Source: Paenibacillus sp. RC67
GTDB lineage: Bacteria > Bacillota > Bacilli > Paenibacillales > NBRC-103111
NCBI RefSeq assembly: GCF_030020805.1
Contig: NZ_CP125098.1
Location: forward strand, 5,107,501 to 5,171,500
Length of the DNA stretch: 64,000 nt
Direction of reading: 5' to 3'
A model generated the notes under the pieces. That model was given only the letters and a program-made list of their open reading frames with translations, ran no database searches and was not told the origin of the DNA. Position numbers and translations under genes: made by a program. This document shows positions 37,716 through 45,633 of the stretch, piece by piece (position 1 is the first letter of the stretch; every line of letters starts with the position of its first letter).

Positions 37716-38061
37716 GGACGGCAACAAGGAACGGAATAATCATCCACCTGAAGAAGACGCAGGAACCAGCACGCAGCATCCCAACGAACAGAGTCCTCCT
37801 CCCGAGCAGCCACGGCAGAGCCACACCTTGCAAGTGCTGAAGGGCATTGGATTGCTGCTGCTGCTTCATCTATTACTATTTCTTGTACCGGTTGCATTTT
37901 TCTTTATAAGTATCGCTCAGCTTGTATACTTAATTCCGGCATTAATTCTTTTACGTAAAAATAAAGGCATCTTTCAAGGCTTGCTGATCGGCGCAGGAAT
38001 TACTTTTCTGCTTAATGCCGCCTGCTTCGGTCTTCTACTTGGCGGCAATTTTAGATTATAG
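37708..38061 (+). CDS. Small proline-rich membrane protein
   Basis: A 117-residue protein with a hydrophilic Pro/Glu/Gln-rich N-terminus (1-42) and two or three hydrophobic helices (about 46-70, 72-82, 88-112). The ATG overlaps the radical SAM stop by 8 bases (GGAGG upstream), so it is translationally coupled and belongs to the same trio. I do not recognise the family. It could anchor the radical SAM enzyme to the membrane or form part of the same complex. Confidence 0.65.
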   Translation: MSEDGNKERNNHPPEEDAGTSTQHPNEQSPPPEQPRQSHTLQVLKGIGLLLLLHLLLFLVPVAFFFISIAQLVYLIPALILLRKNKGIFQGLLIGAGITFLLNAACFGLLLGGNFRL

Positions 38062-38160
38062 CGAAGCGGTGGCAGGTTTCTTGCCTTGATTGGTTTGAGA
38101 TGTCAAGCACTGATAGTGCTGAAACAGATTTATGTGAGCACGTGGACCGCAATCAACAAA

Positions 38161-38208
38161 AAGGATAGAGTCTAATCAGAAGCAATCTGAAGACTCTATC
38201 CTTTTTTA
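38161..38208 (+). terminator. Terminator of the Lgt-like/radical SAM operon
   Basis: AAGGATAGAGTCT and AGACTCTATCCTT are perfect 13-bp arms, followed by TTTTTT. It lies 100 bases after the last stop codon, in a 280-base gap where I see no gene. Confidence 0.85.
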
Positions 38209-38342
38209 TGCTAAGTGCTTAATGTAATAATCTTTGGTGTTCCTCTAATGAAATCTCAGGATTTATAGAGGCCAAGCGCTATTTTACCACGTATTCTCCG
38301 CAGAAAATCTACTGAGGTCCGCATCGCGCTATTCCAGCTTTC

Positions 38343-41300
38343 TTAAGGTGCTGGAACCCACTTTTCCCCATCGGCTGTCTTTTGACCAACTGTATGTTCA
38401 ATGGAAGCTTCCTGAATGTAGCCAAAGGCCCAATGCGACGACGGAACGTCTGTCCACTTCGGAGTTGCGCCGTTCAGCGGTCCTCTACCCAGCAGTTTGC
38501 TGAACATCGTCACCGCTTCTGCTCGGGTCAATTTCGCTTCCGGACGGAACGTGCCGTCTTCATAACCATTGATGATGCCAGCTGCTTTCGCACTTTCAAT
38601 CGCCTTTTTCGCCCAATGGCCGCTCACATCGGAGAAGCTTTCCCCATTGCCGACAGTGGTGTTATTCAAACGCGCAACCAAACTTGCCATTTCTGCGCGC
38701 GTGATGGTTTGCTCCGGCTTAAAGCTGCCGTCCGGGTACCCTTCCATCAATCCCATTTTCGTCACACGATCAATGACATCTTTCGCCCAATGATCCGCTG
38801 GAACATCAGTAAAGGAAAGGGATGCTGCTTTCAGCTCTTTATCCAGCGCTTTGGCAGCAATTGCTGCCATTTCAGCACGGGTGATGCTGGCATCCGGTTT
38901 AAACAATCCATCCGTATATCCGGAAATAAATGCTTTGTGATTATCGGCTTTTTCCTTACCATTCCAATTTTCAATATGAACAATCGTAAATGTACTGAAT
39001 TTATTGATGGAAAAACGAATGCCTAACTTGCCTGACTCGTCATATGAGACGATTTCACCCCGAATAAACTCTTTTGTTCCATCGCTATGCTCAATGAAAA
39101 CACCTAAATCATCTAATTGTTGTTTAGTCAATAATGCTCCGCCCAGAGGCAGTATCAATGTAACTGGACGGCTTTGCAGGTTCGTATCAATTGTCATCGG
39201 ACGACCGATGACAACTGCATTTTTGCTGCCGCTTGCAAGCTTGACCATCTGCTCTGTTCTTGCGCGCTGCTCAATTTCCTTGCGTTTGTCCTCTTCTTTG
39301 ACAGGAACGAGGCGGAAATAGATATCATCTTTCAATTCCAGCAGGGATCCGCCCGGGATGTCAACTCTCACATTATTTGTGATCAGCTCGATCCCTACGC
39401 TGCCATTTGCCAACAGGTCTGCTGAAGCTTGAGGAATCTTGATATTCGTTTCAGAAACTTCATCTTTTGTATCAGGAATAACAACACGTGCAGAAGAGGA
39501 ACCTGCTGCTGCAAGCTGCTCCACAGTTTTCGCCACTTGTTCAGGTGAGAAAATGACACTGTCTTTCTTTAATCCGTCAGCATCTGTAGAACGGCTGATG
39601 ATGACTGTCGAGACGACGGTTTTGTTCATGTTGCCCGCATTCTCTACATTGGCCGTAATGGATTCATTCTGCGAAGCACTACTGCTCCCCCTTGAACCTG
39701 AAGAGCTCGAAGACGATCCTTGCAGCACAATGCTAGCTGTAATTGCTTGGGTGGTTACATTGCTTGCTGCATCTTTAAGCATCATGTACACAGTCTTGGG
39801 GCCTCTGCCGTCTGTCAGTGTCCATGCTTTTGTTGCAGTAACAGCTTCCCACACACTCCAGTTCGCATTATCATTGGAAAACCGCATCTGTAAATTGCCC
39901 GATCCTCTGCCATCTGTGCCTGTTACCGCTAAAGTAACTGCCGTCGTGGTGGTCGAAGATGCATCGTCGTTGATGTGAAGGGTCCCTGACGGAGGGTCAT
40001 TGTCAAAGGTCACGCTGCTTCCATCGCTTGTAACGGTTACCGTCTCACCAACGTTCCCGGACGTATCTGTGAAATCAATCGTAAACGATATCACGCCTGC
40101 AGTTTCGCTTCCTGTGAATGTATACTTCGCCGAATATACAGAGTTACCAGCGCTGACTACCTTTACAGACTGACCTGCTATCGTTACTAACGGAAGCTCG
40201 TGTAAAGCTTTATTCACTGTAAATGTCAATGTCACCGTATCGCCAGCTTTGGCAAATGCAGGATTGAGATTATCGCTGGAGACATTAACTACAGTTAAGC
40301 CAGGGAGTACGATTGCTGCTGGCGTTACAGATACTTCATTGGAATACGCGCTGCTGGTAACTGTATTGCCGGCCTTGATCGCAAAATAGTAGGTAACGCC
40401 ATTCGTAAGATTGATCACGTTGTAATTATAGGTGCTGCCTGATACTGTCGCTACTGGTTTGTCACTGTAGATGTTAGGGACAGTTCCTTGAAAAACCTTG
40501 TAATAAGTTGCTCCTGTCACAGAACTCCACGATATCGTTGCCTGCTTGTCTCCAGCTCTCGCTGTAACATTAGCTGGTGCAGCAAGCGGCAATACGGTCC
40601 ATTTGGCATATATCACCGTATTGGCGGTAATAGCTGTTGTTGCAAAATGGAACGGCGTCGTTAATTGAGCATTTGTATACCATCCAGCGAATCCGTACCC
40701 TTCTCTTGTCGGTACTTCAGGCTCAGTGGCAAAACCGTTATAGTTTACACTTTGGTTGTCTATAGAAGATCCGCCATTGCTATGGAAGCTTACCGTATAA
40801 CTGTTTACGGTCCATTTTGCATACACCACCGTGTTGACGGTTATAGCCGATGTCGTAAAATGGAAAGGCGTCGTTAATTGGGTATTCGCATACCATCCGG
40901 CGAATCCGTACCCTTCTCTTGTCGGTGCTGCAGGTTCTGTGGCAAAGCCATTATAGTTTACACTCTGGCTGCTTACAGAAGATCCGCCATTGCTATTAAA
41001 GCTTACTGTATAGCTGTTCATGGTCCATTTTGCGTACAGTACCGTGTTGGCGGTTATAGCCGTTGTCGCAAAATTAAATGGAGTTGTTAATTGGACATTC
41101 GCATACCATCCGGCAAATCCGAACCCTTCTCTAGTCGGCGCTTCAGGTTCAGTGACTAAACCGTTATAGTTTATATTTTGGCTGTCTACAGACGAACCGC
41201 CATTGCTATTGAAGTTTACCGTATAGCGGTTTGCGGTCCATTTTGCATAAAGTGTGATATCGCTTGTTATTGGCGTAGTCGTAAAATCAAATGGGGACAA

Positions 41301-42446
41301 AGTCTCGCTGTCTGTATACCAGCCCTCGAACGTAAAGCCGGTCTTTGTCGGCGCAGCCGGTCGAGTGGCCTTTTCGTTAATCGGCACGGTAAGGTTGTTC
41401 ACCGTAGAACCCCCGTTGCTATCAAAGCTAATCGTGTAAGCCTGAACTCTTTTATACACGCCTCCGCTTGAAACGGCGACAAACGTATCTGCACCATAGA
41501 TCACATCATAATAGTAATCAGTTGAGAGAGATGATAGCTCGTTTTTCCAGTTCAAACCGTCCTTCGAAGTGATGATTGTACCGTTCGCGCCAACTGCAAC
41601 ATACAATCCTCCGTCTCTGCTATCGTACGCCACTTTGGCAAGATCCGCGGTCACAGGCGAGGGAACGATAATCGTTGGCAGCTGCGGATTTGCAGTGTCT
41701 GTACGGAAGATCTTTCCGCTATTGCCGACAGCGATGACTTGGCTGCCATTCGACGCAAGGCCGTTCATGCTCGACGTTTCTGGTATCGGCGTTTCCGCTC
41801 CCCAATTGGTTCCCGTATTGTCTGTCGATTGTCTGACGATACCACCAGCCACGTAGCTGAAGCCAACCGCAATAAATCGGTTGCTGACATACTTAATATC
41901 ATAGAAACTGTTGTTCCCTATTCCGACAGTCGTGTTGCTCCAATCGATGCCATTCAAAGATCCTACAATCCCTCCGCCATTGGAGGATGATGCAAGATAC
42001 TTGCCATTCGCATATGCAATAGAGGAAAATGCATAGGAATTATAGGACGGTGAGCCGCTACCGGCACTCCAATTTATGCCATCGCTCGAATAGATAAACA
42101 TGGCCCCCGTTTTTGCATCATCCCGGGTAGTTGCCGCATAAAATTTCCCATTCAAAAATTTTACAGTATTGAGTCCCTTCAATGTTTGGGCACTCACATC
42201 CCGCTTCGTCCAGGTTACCAGGTCCGGTGATGTGTAGATCTGCTTGTTTTGGATTCCTACATAAAGGCCGTTCCCGTATGTAATAGCAATCATGCCCATT
42301 GGGCTTGTTCTTACCCAAGCGTAACTCTCATTCGCTGGGTCTGCCTTAGCCAGAGTTGGCGAAAGTAGTCCCAATGAACTAATTAGCAGGGTGATGACCA
42401 TAAGAATAGATATGTTTCTTCGCAAATGCTGCAATAAACTCACCAC
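38343..42446 (-). CDS. S-layer-homology surface protein with InlB-type repeats
   Basis: A 1367-residue exported protein. Signal peptide 1-35; about 40-330 repeated 'DG-NW ... AVG' blades of a beta-propeller; four InlB/Listeria-Bacteroides repeats 337-617; a fibronectin III domain 620-710; two Ig-like domains 712-910; a serine linker 909-925; an unassigned region 926-1160; three SLH domains 1165-1360 that bind pyruvylated wall polymer. The annotated start is GTG at 42446; GTGGTGAG could instead be the ribosome site for a TTG at 42434. It is transcribed alone. A cell-surface binding or adhesion role is likely. Confidence 0.88.
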   Translation of the reverse strand: MVSLLQHLRRNISILMVITLLISSLGLLSPTLAKADPANESYAWVRTSPMGMIAITYGNGLYVGIQNKQIYTSPDLVTWTKRDVSAQTLKGLNTVKFLNGKFYAATTRDDAKTGAMFIYSSDGINWSAGSGSPSYNSYAFSSIAYANGKYLASSSNGGGIVGSLNGIDWSNTTVGIGNNSFYDIKYVSNRFIAVGFSYVAGGIVRQSTDNTGTNWGAETPIPETSSMNGLASNGSQVIAVGNSGKIFRTDTANPQLPTIIVPSPVTADLAKVAYDSRDGGLYVAVGANGTIITSKDGLNWKNELSSLSTDYYYDVIYGADTFVAVSSGGVYKRVQAYTISFDSNGGSTVNNLTVPINEKATRPAAPTKTGFTFEGWYTDSETLSPFDFTTTPITSDITLYAKWTANRYTVNFNSNGGSSVDSQNINYNGLVTEPEAPTREGFGFAGWYANVQLTTPFNFATTAITANTVLYAKWTMNSYTVSFNSNGGSSVSSQSVNYNGFATEPAAPTREGYGFAGWYANTQLTTPFHFTTSAITVNTVVYAKWTVNSYTVSFHSNGGSSIDNQSVNYNGFATEPEVPTREGYGFAGWYTNAQLTTPFHFATTAITANTVIYAKWTVLPLAAPANVTARAGDKQATISWSSVTGATYYKVFQGTVPNIYSDKPVATVSGSTYNYNVINLTNGVTYYFAIKAGNTVTSSAYSNEVSVTPAAIVLPGLTVVNVSSDNLNPAFAKAGDTVTLTFTVNKALHELPLVTIAGQSVKVVSAGNSVYSAKYTFTGSETAGVISFTIDFTDTSGNVGETVTVTSDGSSVTFDNDPPSGTLHINDDASSTTTTAVTLAVTGTDGRGSGNLQMRFSNDNANWSVWEAVTATKAWTLTDGRGPKTVYMMLKDAASNVTTQAITASIVLQGSSSSSSGSRGSSSASQNESITANVENAGNMNKTVVSTVIISRSTDADGLKKDSVIFSPEQVAKTVEQLAAAGSSSARVVIPDTKDEVSETNIKIPQASADLLANGSVGIELITNNVRVDIPGGSLLELKDDIYFRLVPVKEEDKRKEIEQRARTEQMVKLASGSKNAVVIGRPMTIDTNLQSRPVTLILPLGGALLTKQQLDDLGVFIEHSDGTKEFIRGEIVSYDESGKLGIRFSINKFSTFTIVHIENWNGKEKADNHKAFISGYTDGLFKPDASITRAEMAAIAAKALDKELKAASLSFTDVPADHWAKDVIDRVTKMGLMEGYPDGSFKPEQTITRAEMASLVARLNNTTVGNGESFSDVSGHWAKKAIESAKAAGIINGYEDGTFRPEAKLTRAEAVTMFSKLLGRGPLNGATPKWTDVPSSHWAFGYIQEASIEHTVGQKTADGEKWVPAP
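40593..41438 (-). repeat. Four tandem InlB-type repeats within the SLH protein gene
   Basis: About 70 codons each, recurring GWY-(N)-PF-F and YAKWT. Repeats two to four are far more alike (SNGGSS, REGYGFAGWY) than the first, which points to recent local duplication. Confidence 0.85.
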
Positions 42447-42611
42447 TTTCTGAATTGATCAAGATGGAATGTGTCAATCTTTATCAAAATTCGACAAATT
42501 ACTGACAGCATACCATATCCATTCTTAACAAAAGCTAAACATCCTCGAGAATCTGTCTTAAACGACCCTACTCCCTTCGATAATGAATGCATTTGACCGG
42601 GTAAATGGAAC

Positions 42612-42652
42612 AAAAAAGCCTCCTTCCGCTCGACAAACGACAGAAGCATTTT
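42612..42652 (-). terminator. Terminator after the decayed kinase gene
   Basis: On the minus strand an imperfect GCTTCTGTCG/CGAGCGGAAG stem-loop is followed by GGAGGC and TTTTTT. It lies about 65 bases past the kinase remnant. Confidence 0.5.
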
Positions 42653-42715
42653 GAGCAAAATGTCCTCGTCTGTTCGTTGTTATGCGGAAAGAGACCTTCC
42701 TCTATGCACATTGCT

Positions 42716-43285
42716 TCACATCGCTTGGATCGGTACGCTTACCGTCACTTTCGTACCTACGCCAGCTGTGCTCTCGATGCTTAACTCTGTGCCGTACATA
42801 TATTTCAGCCGTTTGCCGATGTTTTGCAACCCCACACCTGAACGAGAATTCGGTTCGGCACCCGGATCGGGCGTCAGTAGCTGCTTCAGCTTTTCCCGTT
42901 CTATACCAATACCTGCTTGCCGGAAAATCATAATTCGAGACTTGGACTATCACTCCCGGACAATCGGTTAACTTTATCGTTTTGAATGAGCAGACGATAC
43001 GTCGCGCTGCCGAACTTACTCATTTGATCCGACCATGATCCCGGCACGGCAATCATCTGAGGAGAAGGGACACGCCCCTCAGCAAAATTTTGCGAGAACA
43101 ATTACAGATTGGGATAAAACTCCCACTGCCCGTCGAGCTTAATTACGCCCTCTTCAGCAAAACGCCAGTGTATTAAATCAAGCACACCCTGTTCCGCCTT
43201 CGGTGCTCCATTATCGTCATGCTTCAAGATCAAAGGGATCGTTCCATATGTGCAGACGACCATAACAAGTGTATAAGCAATGCGG
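42716..43285 (-). pseudogene. Decayed 7TMR-DISM-type sensor histidine kinase
   Basis: Two pieces of a kinase gene lie behind the response regulator. The first (about 43285-42935) encodes an N-terminal membrane anchor and the start of an extracellular DISM-like domain (KLDGQWEFYPN, then VPGSWSDQ and ATYRLLI), interrupted by TAA near 43105. The second (42931-42716) encodes only the last part of an HATPase domain (GIGIEREK, GVGLQNIGKRL, GVGTKVTVSVP). The seven-membrane-helix region, histidine domain and N-box are gone. The likely original start is now ATA. So the regulator at 43298 has lost its partner kinase. Confidence 0.75.
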
Positions 43286-43297
43286 TTATCTTCTATT

Positions 43298-44446
43298 TCA
43301 CGGTCCGCTCCTGATCCGGAAATTTGGCGAAGTCAGCTGCTGGTACAATCCAACGGTCTCCTGTTCTAATTCAACATTTAGTCGCTCGCGGACCTCCAGC
43401 TCTAGCTGCCGGTATACTTTAATCGCCTCTTTGCGTTCCCCCATCTCCATGTGCAGCTTCATCAACTCCCGGCTATCCTGCTCGGAATCCGGAGAAATCG
43501 CTACGATCCTACGCAAGCACTCCAATGCGTACGAGAACTGGCCATTGCTTTTGAAAAATTGGGATAGTTTCCGAAGCGCCTGTGCGTACTTGTCCGCCAT
43601 CTTTTCCCGTCTGAGGAACGCCCAAATGAAGTCGCAATCTTCCAGGTAATCCCCCTTGTACAGTGCCATTATCCGCTCCAGACGCTGCACGCCGAGTCCC
43701 GTTTCTTCCAGCGTTTTGTCGAGCAGCTGTTCCAACTCGGTTGCATCACAAACCAGGCTGCCACAATCAAGCGAATAGCCATTGCCCGTTTTATGAACGG
43801 CTAATGGCAGGCCGCTCTCCCGTATATTTTTTCTGAGCAGCGAGATGCACGTATGCAAATAAGTCCTTGCCTTCTCGGCATTCGATTCCGGCCATAGCGC
43901 CTCCATGATAGCTGCACTCTCCACGGTTTGACCGGATCGGTGGACAAGAAGTGCACACAGCTCCTTCTCCTTATTCGTTCGCCACGACAATTGCGCGCTC
44001 TCGTTCTTCCCCAACTGAACGGAGAAGCCTCCCATACAACAGATTCTCGGACCCTCGATCTCCTCACGTCCCCCAGACCGTCCAATGACAGCTTCTTCAA
44101 TCCGCTTAACTGAATGGTGCAGCCTCTCCTGTTTGATCGGTTTCAACAAATAGTCGAGAGAGTGAATTTCAAACGCTTCAATGGCATACTCCGCATAGGC
44201 CGTTGTAAAAATAATGTGCAAGCCAGGATGCGTTGTCTGAATGATGCGTGCAACGTCCACGCCTTTCATTCCCGGCATTTCAATATCCAGGAACACAGCA
44301 TCTACTTGCTGCTGCTTGATATCTTCAACCGCTTTCAGCGGATTCATATATTTTCCGACAATGTCTACATTGCCGAGCTCACGCAGCATAATTTCCAGCA
44401 TATCCAGCGCGTGTTCCTCATCATCAATCAGTACGACGCGAATCAT
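43298..44446 (-). CDS. Response regulator with SARP/BTAD output domain
   Basis: A 382-residue regulator. The receiver (1-120) has D8/D9, phospho-acceptor D54 (VFLDIEMPG) and K102 (LLKPI). A winged-helix DNA-binding domain (about 130-225, LSWRTNKEKELCALLVHRSG) is followed by a bacterial transcriptional activation (BTAD) helical domain (about 230-375). This is the SAPR family of regulators paired with 7TMR-DISM kinases. The paired kinase just downstream is decayed, so the protein is an orphan, perhaps phosphorylated by another kinase or inactive. Confidence 0.88.
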   Translation of the reverse strand: MIRVVLIDDEEHALDMLEIMLRELGNVDIVGKYMNPLKAVEDIKQQQVDAVFLDIEMPGMKGVDVARIIQTTHPGLHIIFTTAYAEYAIEAFEIHSLDYLLKPIKQERLHHSVKRIEEAVIGRSGGREEIEGPRICCMGGFSVQLGKNESAQLSWRTNKEKELCALLVHRSGQTVESAAIMEALWPESNAEKARTYLHTCISLLRKNIRESGLPLAVHKTGNGYSLDCGSLVCDATELEQLLDKTLEETGLGVQRLERIMALYKGDYLEDCDFIWAFLRREKMADKYAQALRKLSQFFKSNGQFSYALECLRRIVAISPDSEQDSRELMKLHMEMGERKEAIKVYRQLELEVRERLNVELEQETVGLYQQLTSPNFRIRSGP

Positions 44447-44794
44447 CGATGCTCCCCCAGTACCCGTATGCTCTCATTTCATTGTGAGTGATTTATTCGA
44501 CAAAATCAGCGGATGTCCTTCTCTTTTGTACCACCATAAACCAATCTTTTAGGCCCATCCTCCTAGAGATTAAGGACGAAAACGATGTGATTTGTTTAAC
44601 AAGCTCGATGGGGAGCTTGTATATCCAATGTGTTTTCAAACAATTAACCCATCAAGCTTATCGATATTTGTGCTTCCAAAATGAAAAAGCCCTTGAGAAA
44701 ACAATTTTATTTGCTAAGTGTGATGATAAAATGGGCGATTCCGACGTAGAAGGAAAAGCCGCTACCTGAATGGTAGCGGCTTTGGTGAGGTAGC
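44447..44794. other. Intergenic stretch without a supported gene
   Basis: A 93-codon frame at 44488-44769 (+) has no recognisable domain, no good ribosome site and runs into a hairpin, so I do not call it. The hairpin AAGCCGCTACC/GGTAGCGGCTT (44757-44782) has TTTTCC on the minus strand and may end the interrupted ybjQ-like transcript. Confidence 0.5.
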
Positions 44795-45106
44795 TTATAC
44801 GATCACAACCGTCCCGCTTACGGCAACCACCAGCATGCCATCGCGAATGACTTCGTAATCAATGTCGACTCCGACAATCCCATTAGCTCCCATGCCCGAA
44901 GCTTTCTGGGTCATCTCAGCAAATGCCGCATCTCTCGCTTCCTGAAGCTTACTTTCATAAGCGCGCTAGCGCCCTCCTACGAGGTCGGTAATCGATGCCT
45001 TAAAGTCTCTGAATACATTGGCCCCCATAATGACTTCACCGGTTGCGATGCCCAAATACTGCCTGATCGGGGTACCTTCAATCATTGATGTAGTAGTTAT
45101 AATCAT
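44795..45106 (-). pseudogene. YbjQ-family (UPF0145) gene with internal stop codon
   Basis: Reading from ATG 45106 (GGAGGA upstream) gives 103 codons that match the YbjQ/DUF74 family end to end: IEGTPIRQYLGIATGE, then DLVGGR, YESKLQEAR and GANGIVGVDIDYE. Codon 47, in the normally GGRS-x-AYE stretch, is TAG (44966-44968), most simply from a TCG serine codon. The rest is intact, so the loss is recent, a readthrough site, or a sequence error. Confidence 0.8.
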
Positions 45107-45181
45107 ACATTTATCCTCCTCAATTGGCCTGGCTAGGTTTGCCGTATGCTTCCATCGGAAAGTAATAACAGGCCTGGTTTA

Positions 45182-45277
45182 CTACTGTCTTTCCACCGTG
45201 AAGCCTTCCTTCTCCAGCAATGGAACCACACCCTCGTCGCCCATCATATGCAGCATTCCAACTACAACCATATACGT
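45182..45277 (-). pseudogene. TraB/GumN family C-terminal remnant
   Basis: The minus strand encodes 31 residues ending at TAG 45182: VVVGMLHMMGDEGVVPLLEK then EGFTVERQ. This is the characteristic C-terminal strand-helix of TraB/GumN proteins. No upstream part of the gene exists; at 45277 the sequence switches to a different fragment on the other strand. Confidence 0.6.
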
Positions 45278-45339
45278 TCGCCGAGCTGCTCGGTGCCGAA
45301 GTAGGCTATGATGATGCAACCCGCACGATTTCGATGTAA
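45277..45339 (+). pseudogene. Copper-amine-oxidase stalk domain C-terminal remnant
   Basis: Twenty plus-strand codons, FAELLGAEVGYDDATRTISM and stop, match the end of a Cu_amine_oxidN1 domain (compare FVAEHLGATIDYD in the gene at 26682). The fragment starts exactly where the TraB remnant of the opposite strand ends. The following 220 bases up to the terminator hold no gene I can support. Confidence 0.55.
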
Positions 45340-45563
45340 ACACCCGTTCCCGTTGATAAGATTAAGAAAATGGACGCAGCAGGTGAAAAACTGCAAGGAT
45401 TTTAATCTTTCACCTAAAAATCAGTACCATGCTGAAGACGCAACAACAGAGACAACCTTGAAATTACGCGTCCTTTTTGTAATAGCCATAGATAATATCC
45501 TTTCAAAAATGGGTGTAAAATACTCTCTCTTAGAGGAGAACGCGCGTGAACAGGGGAGCAAAC

Positions 45564-45602
45564 AAAAACGGTAATTCCGGCTTTTGGGGAACTACCGTTT
45601 TT
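45564..45602. terminator. Bidirectional terminator before the GH2 gene end
   Basis: AAAAACGGTA.TTCC and GGAA.TACCGTTTTT pair around CCGGCTTTTGG. On the minus strand it lies about 30 bases after the GH2 stop codon. Confidence 0.7.
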
Positions 45603-45633
45603 GCTGCTTTCTTTTATCTATATAGTAGGGGTA

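Noticed and set aside
40593..41438. A CRISPR array was considered because of regular repetition
   Set aside because: The unit is about 210 bp, codes for protein in frame and has no spacer-like alternation; no cas genes are nearby.
40665..41471. Several plus-strand frames with repeated RSAIAIEAYRI-type sequence
   Set aside because: They are antisense images of the InlB-type repeats in the SLH protein gene.
44488..44769. A 93-codon open frame on the plus strand
   Set aside because: No recognisable domain, no convincing ribosome site, ends within a hairpin; likely chance.
45308..45574. An 88-codon open frame beginning MMMQ
   Set aside because: It starts inside a gene remnant in another frame, has a composition unlike the neighbouring proteins and runs into a terminator.
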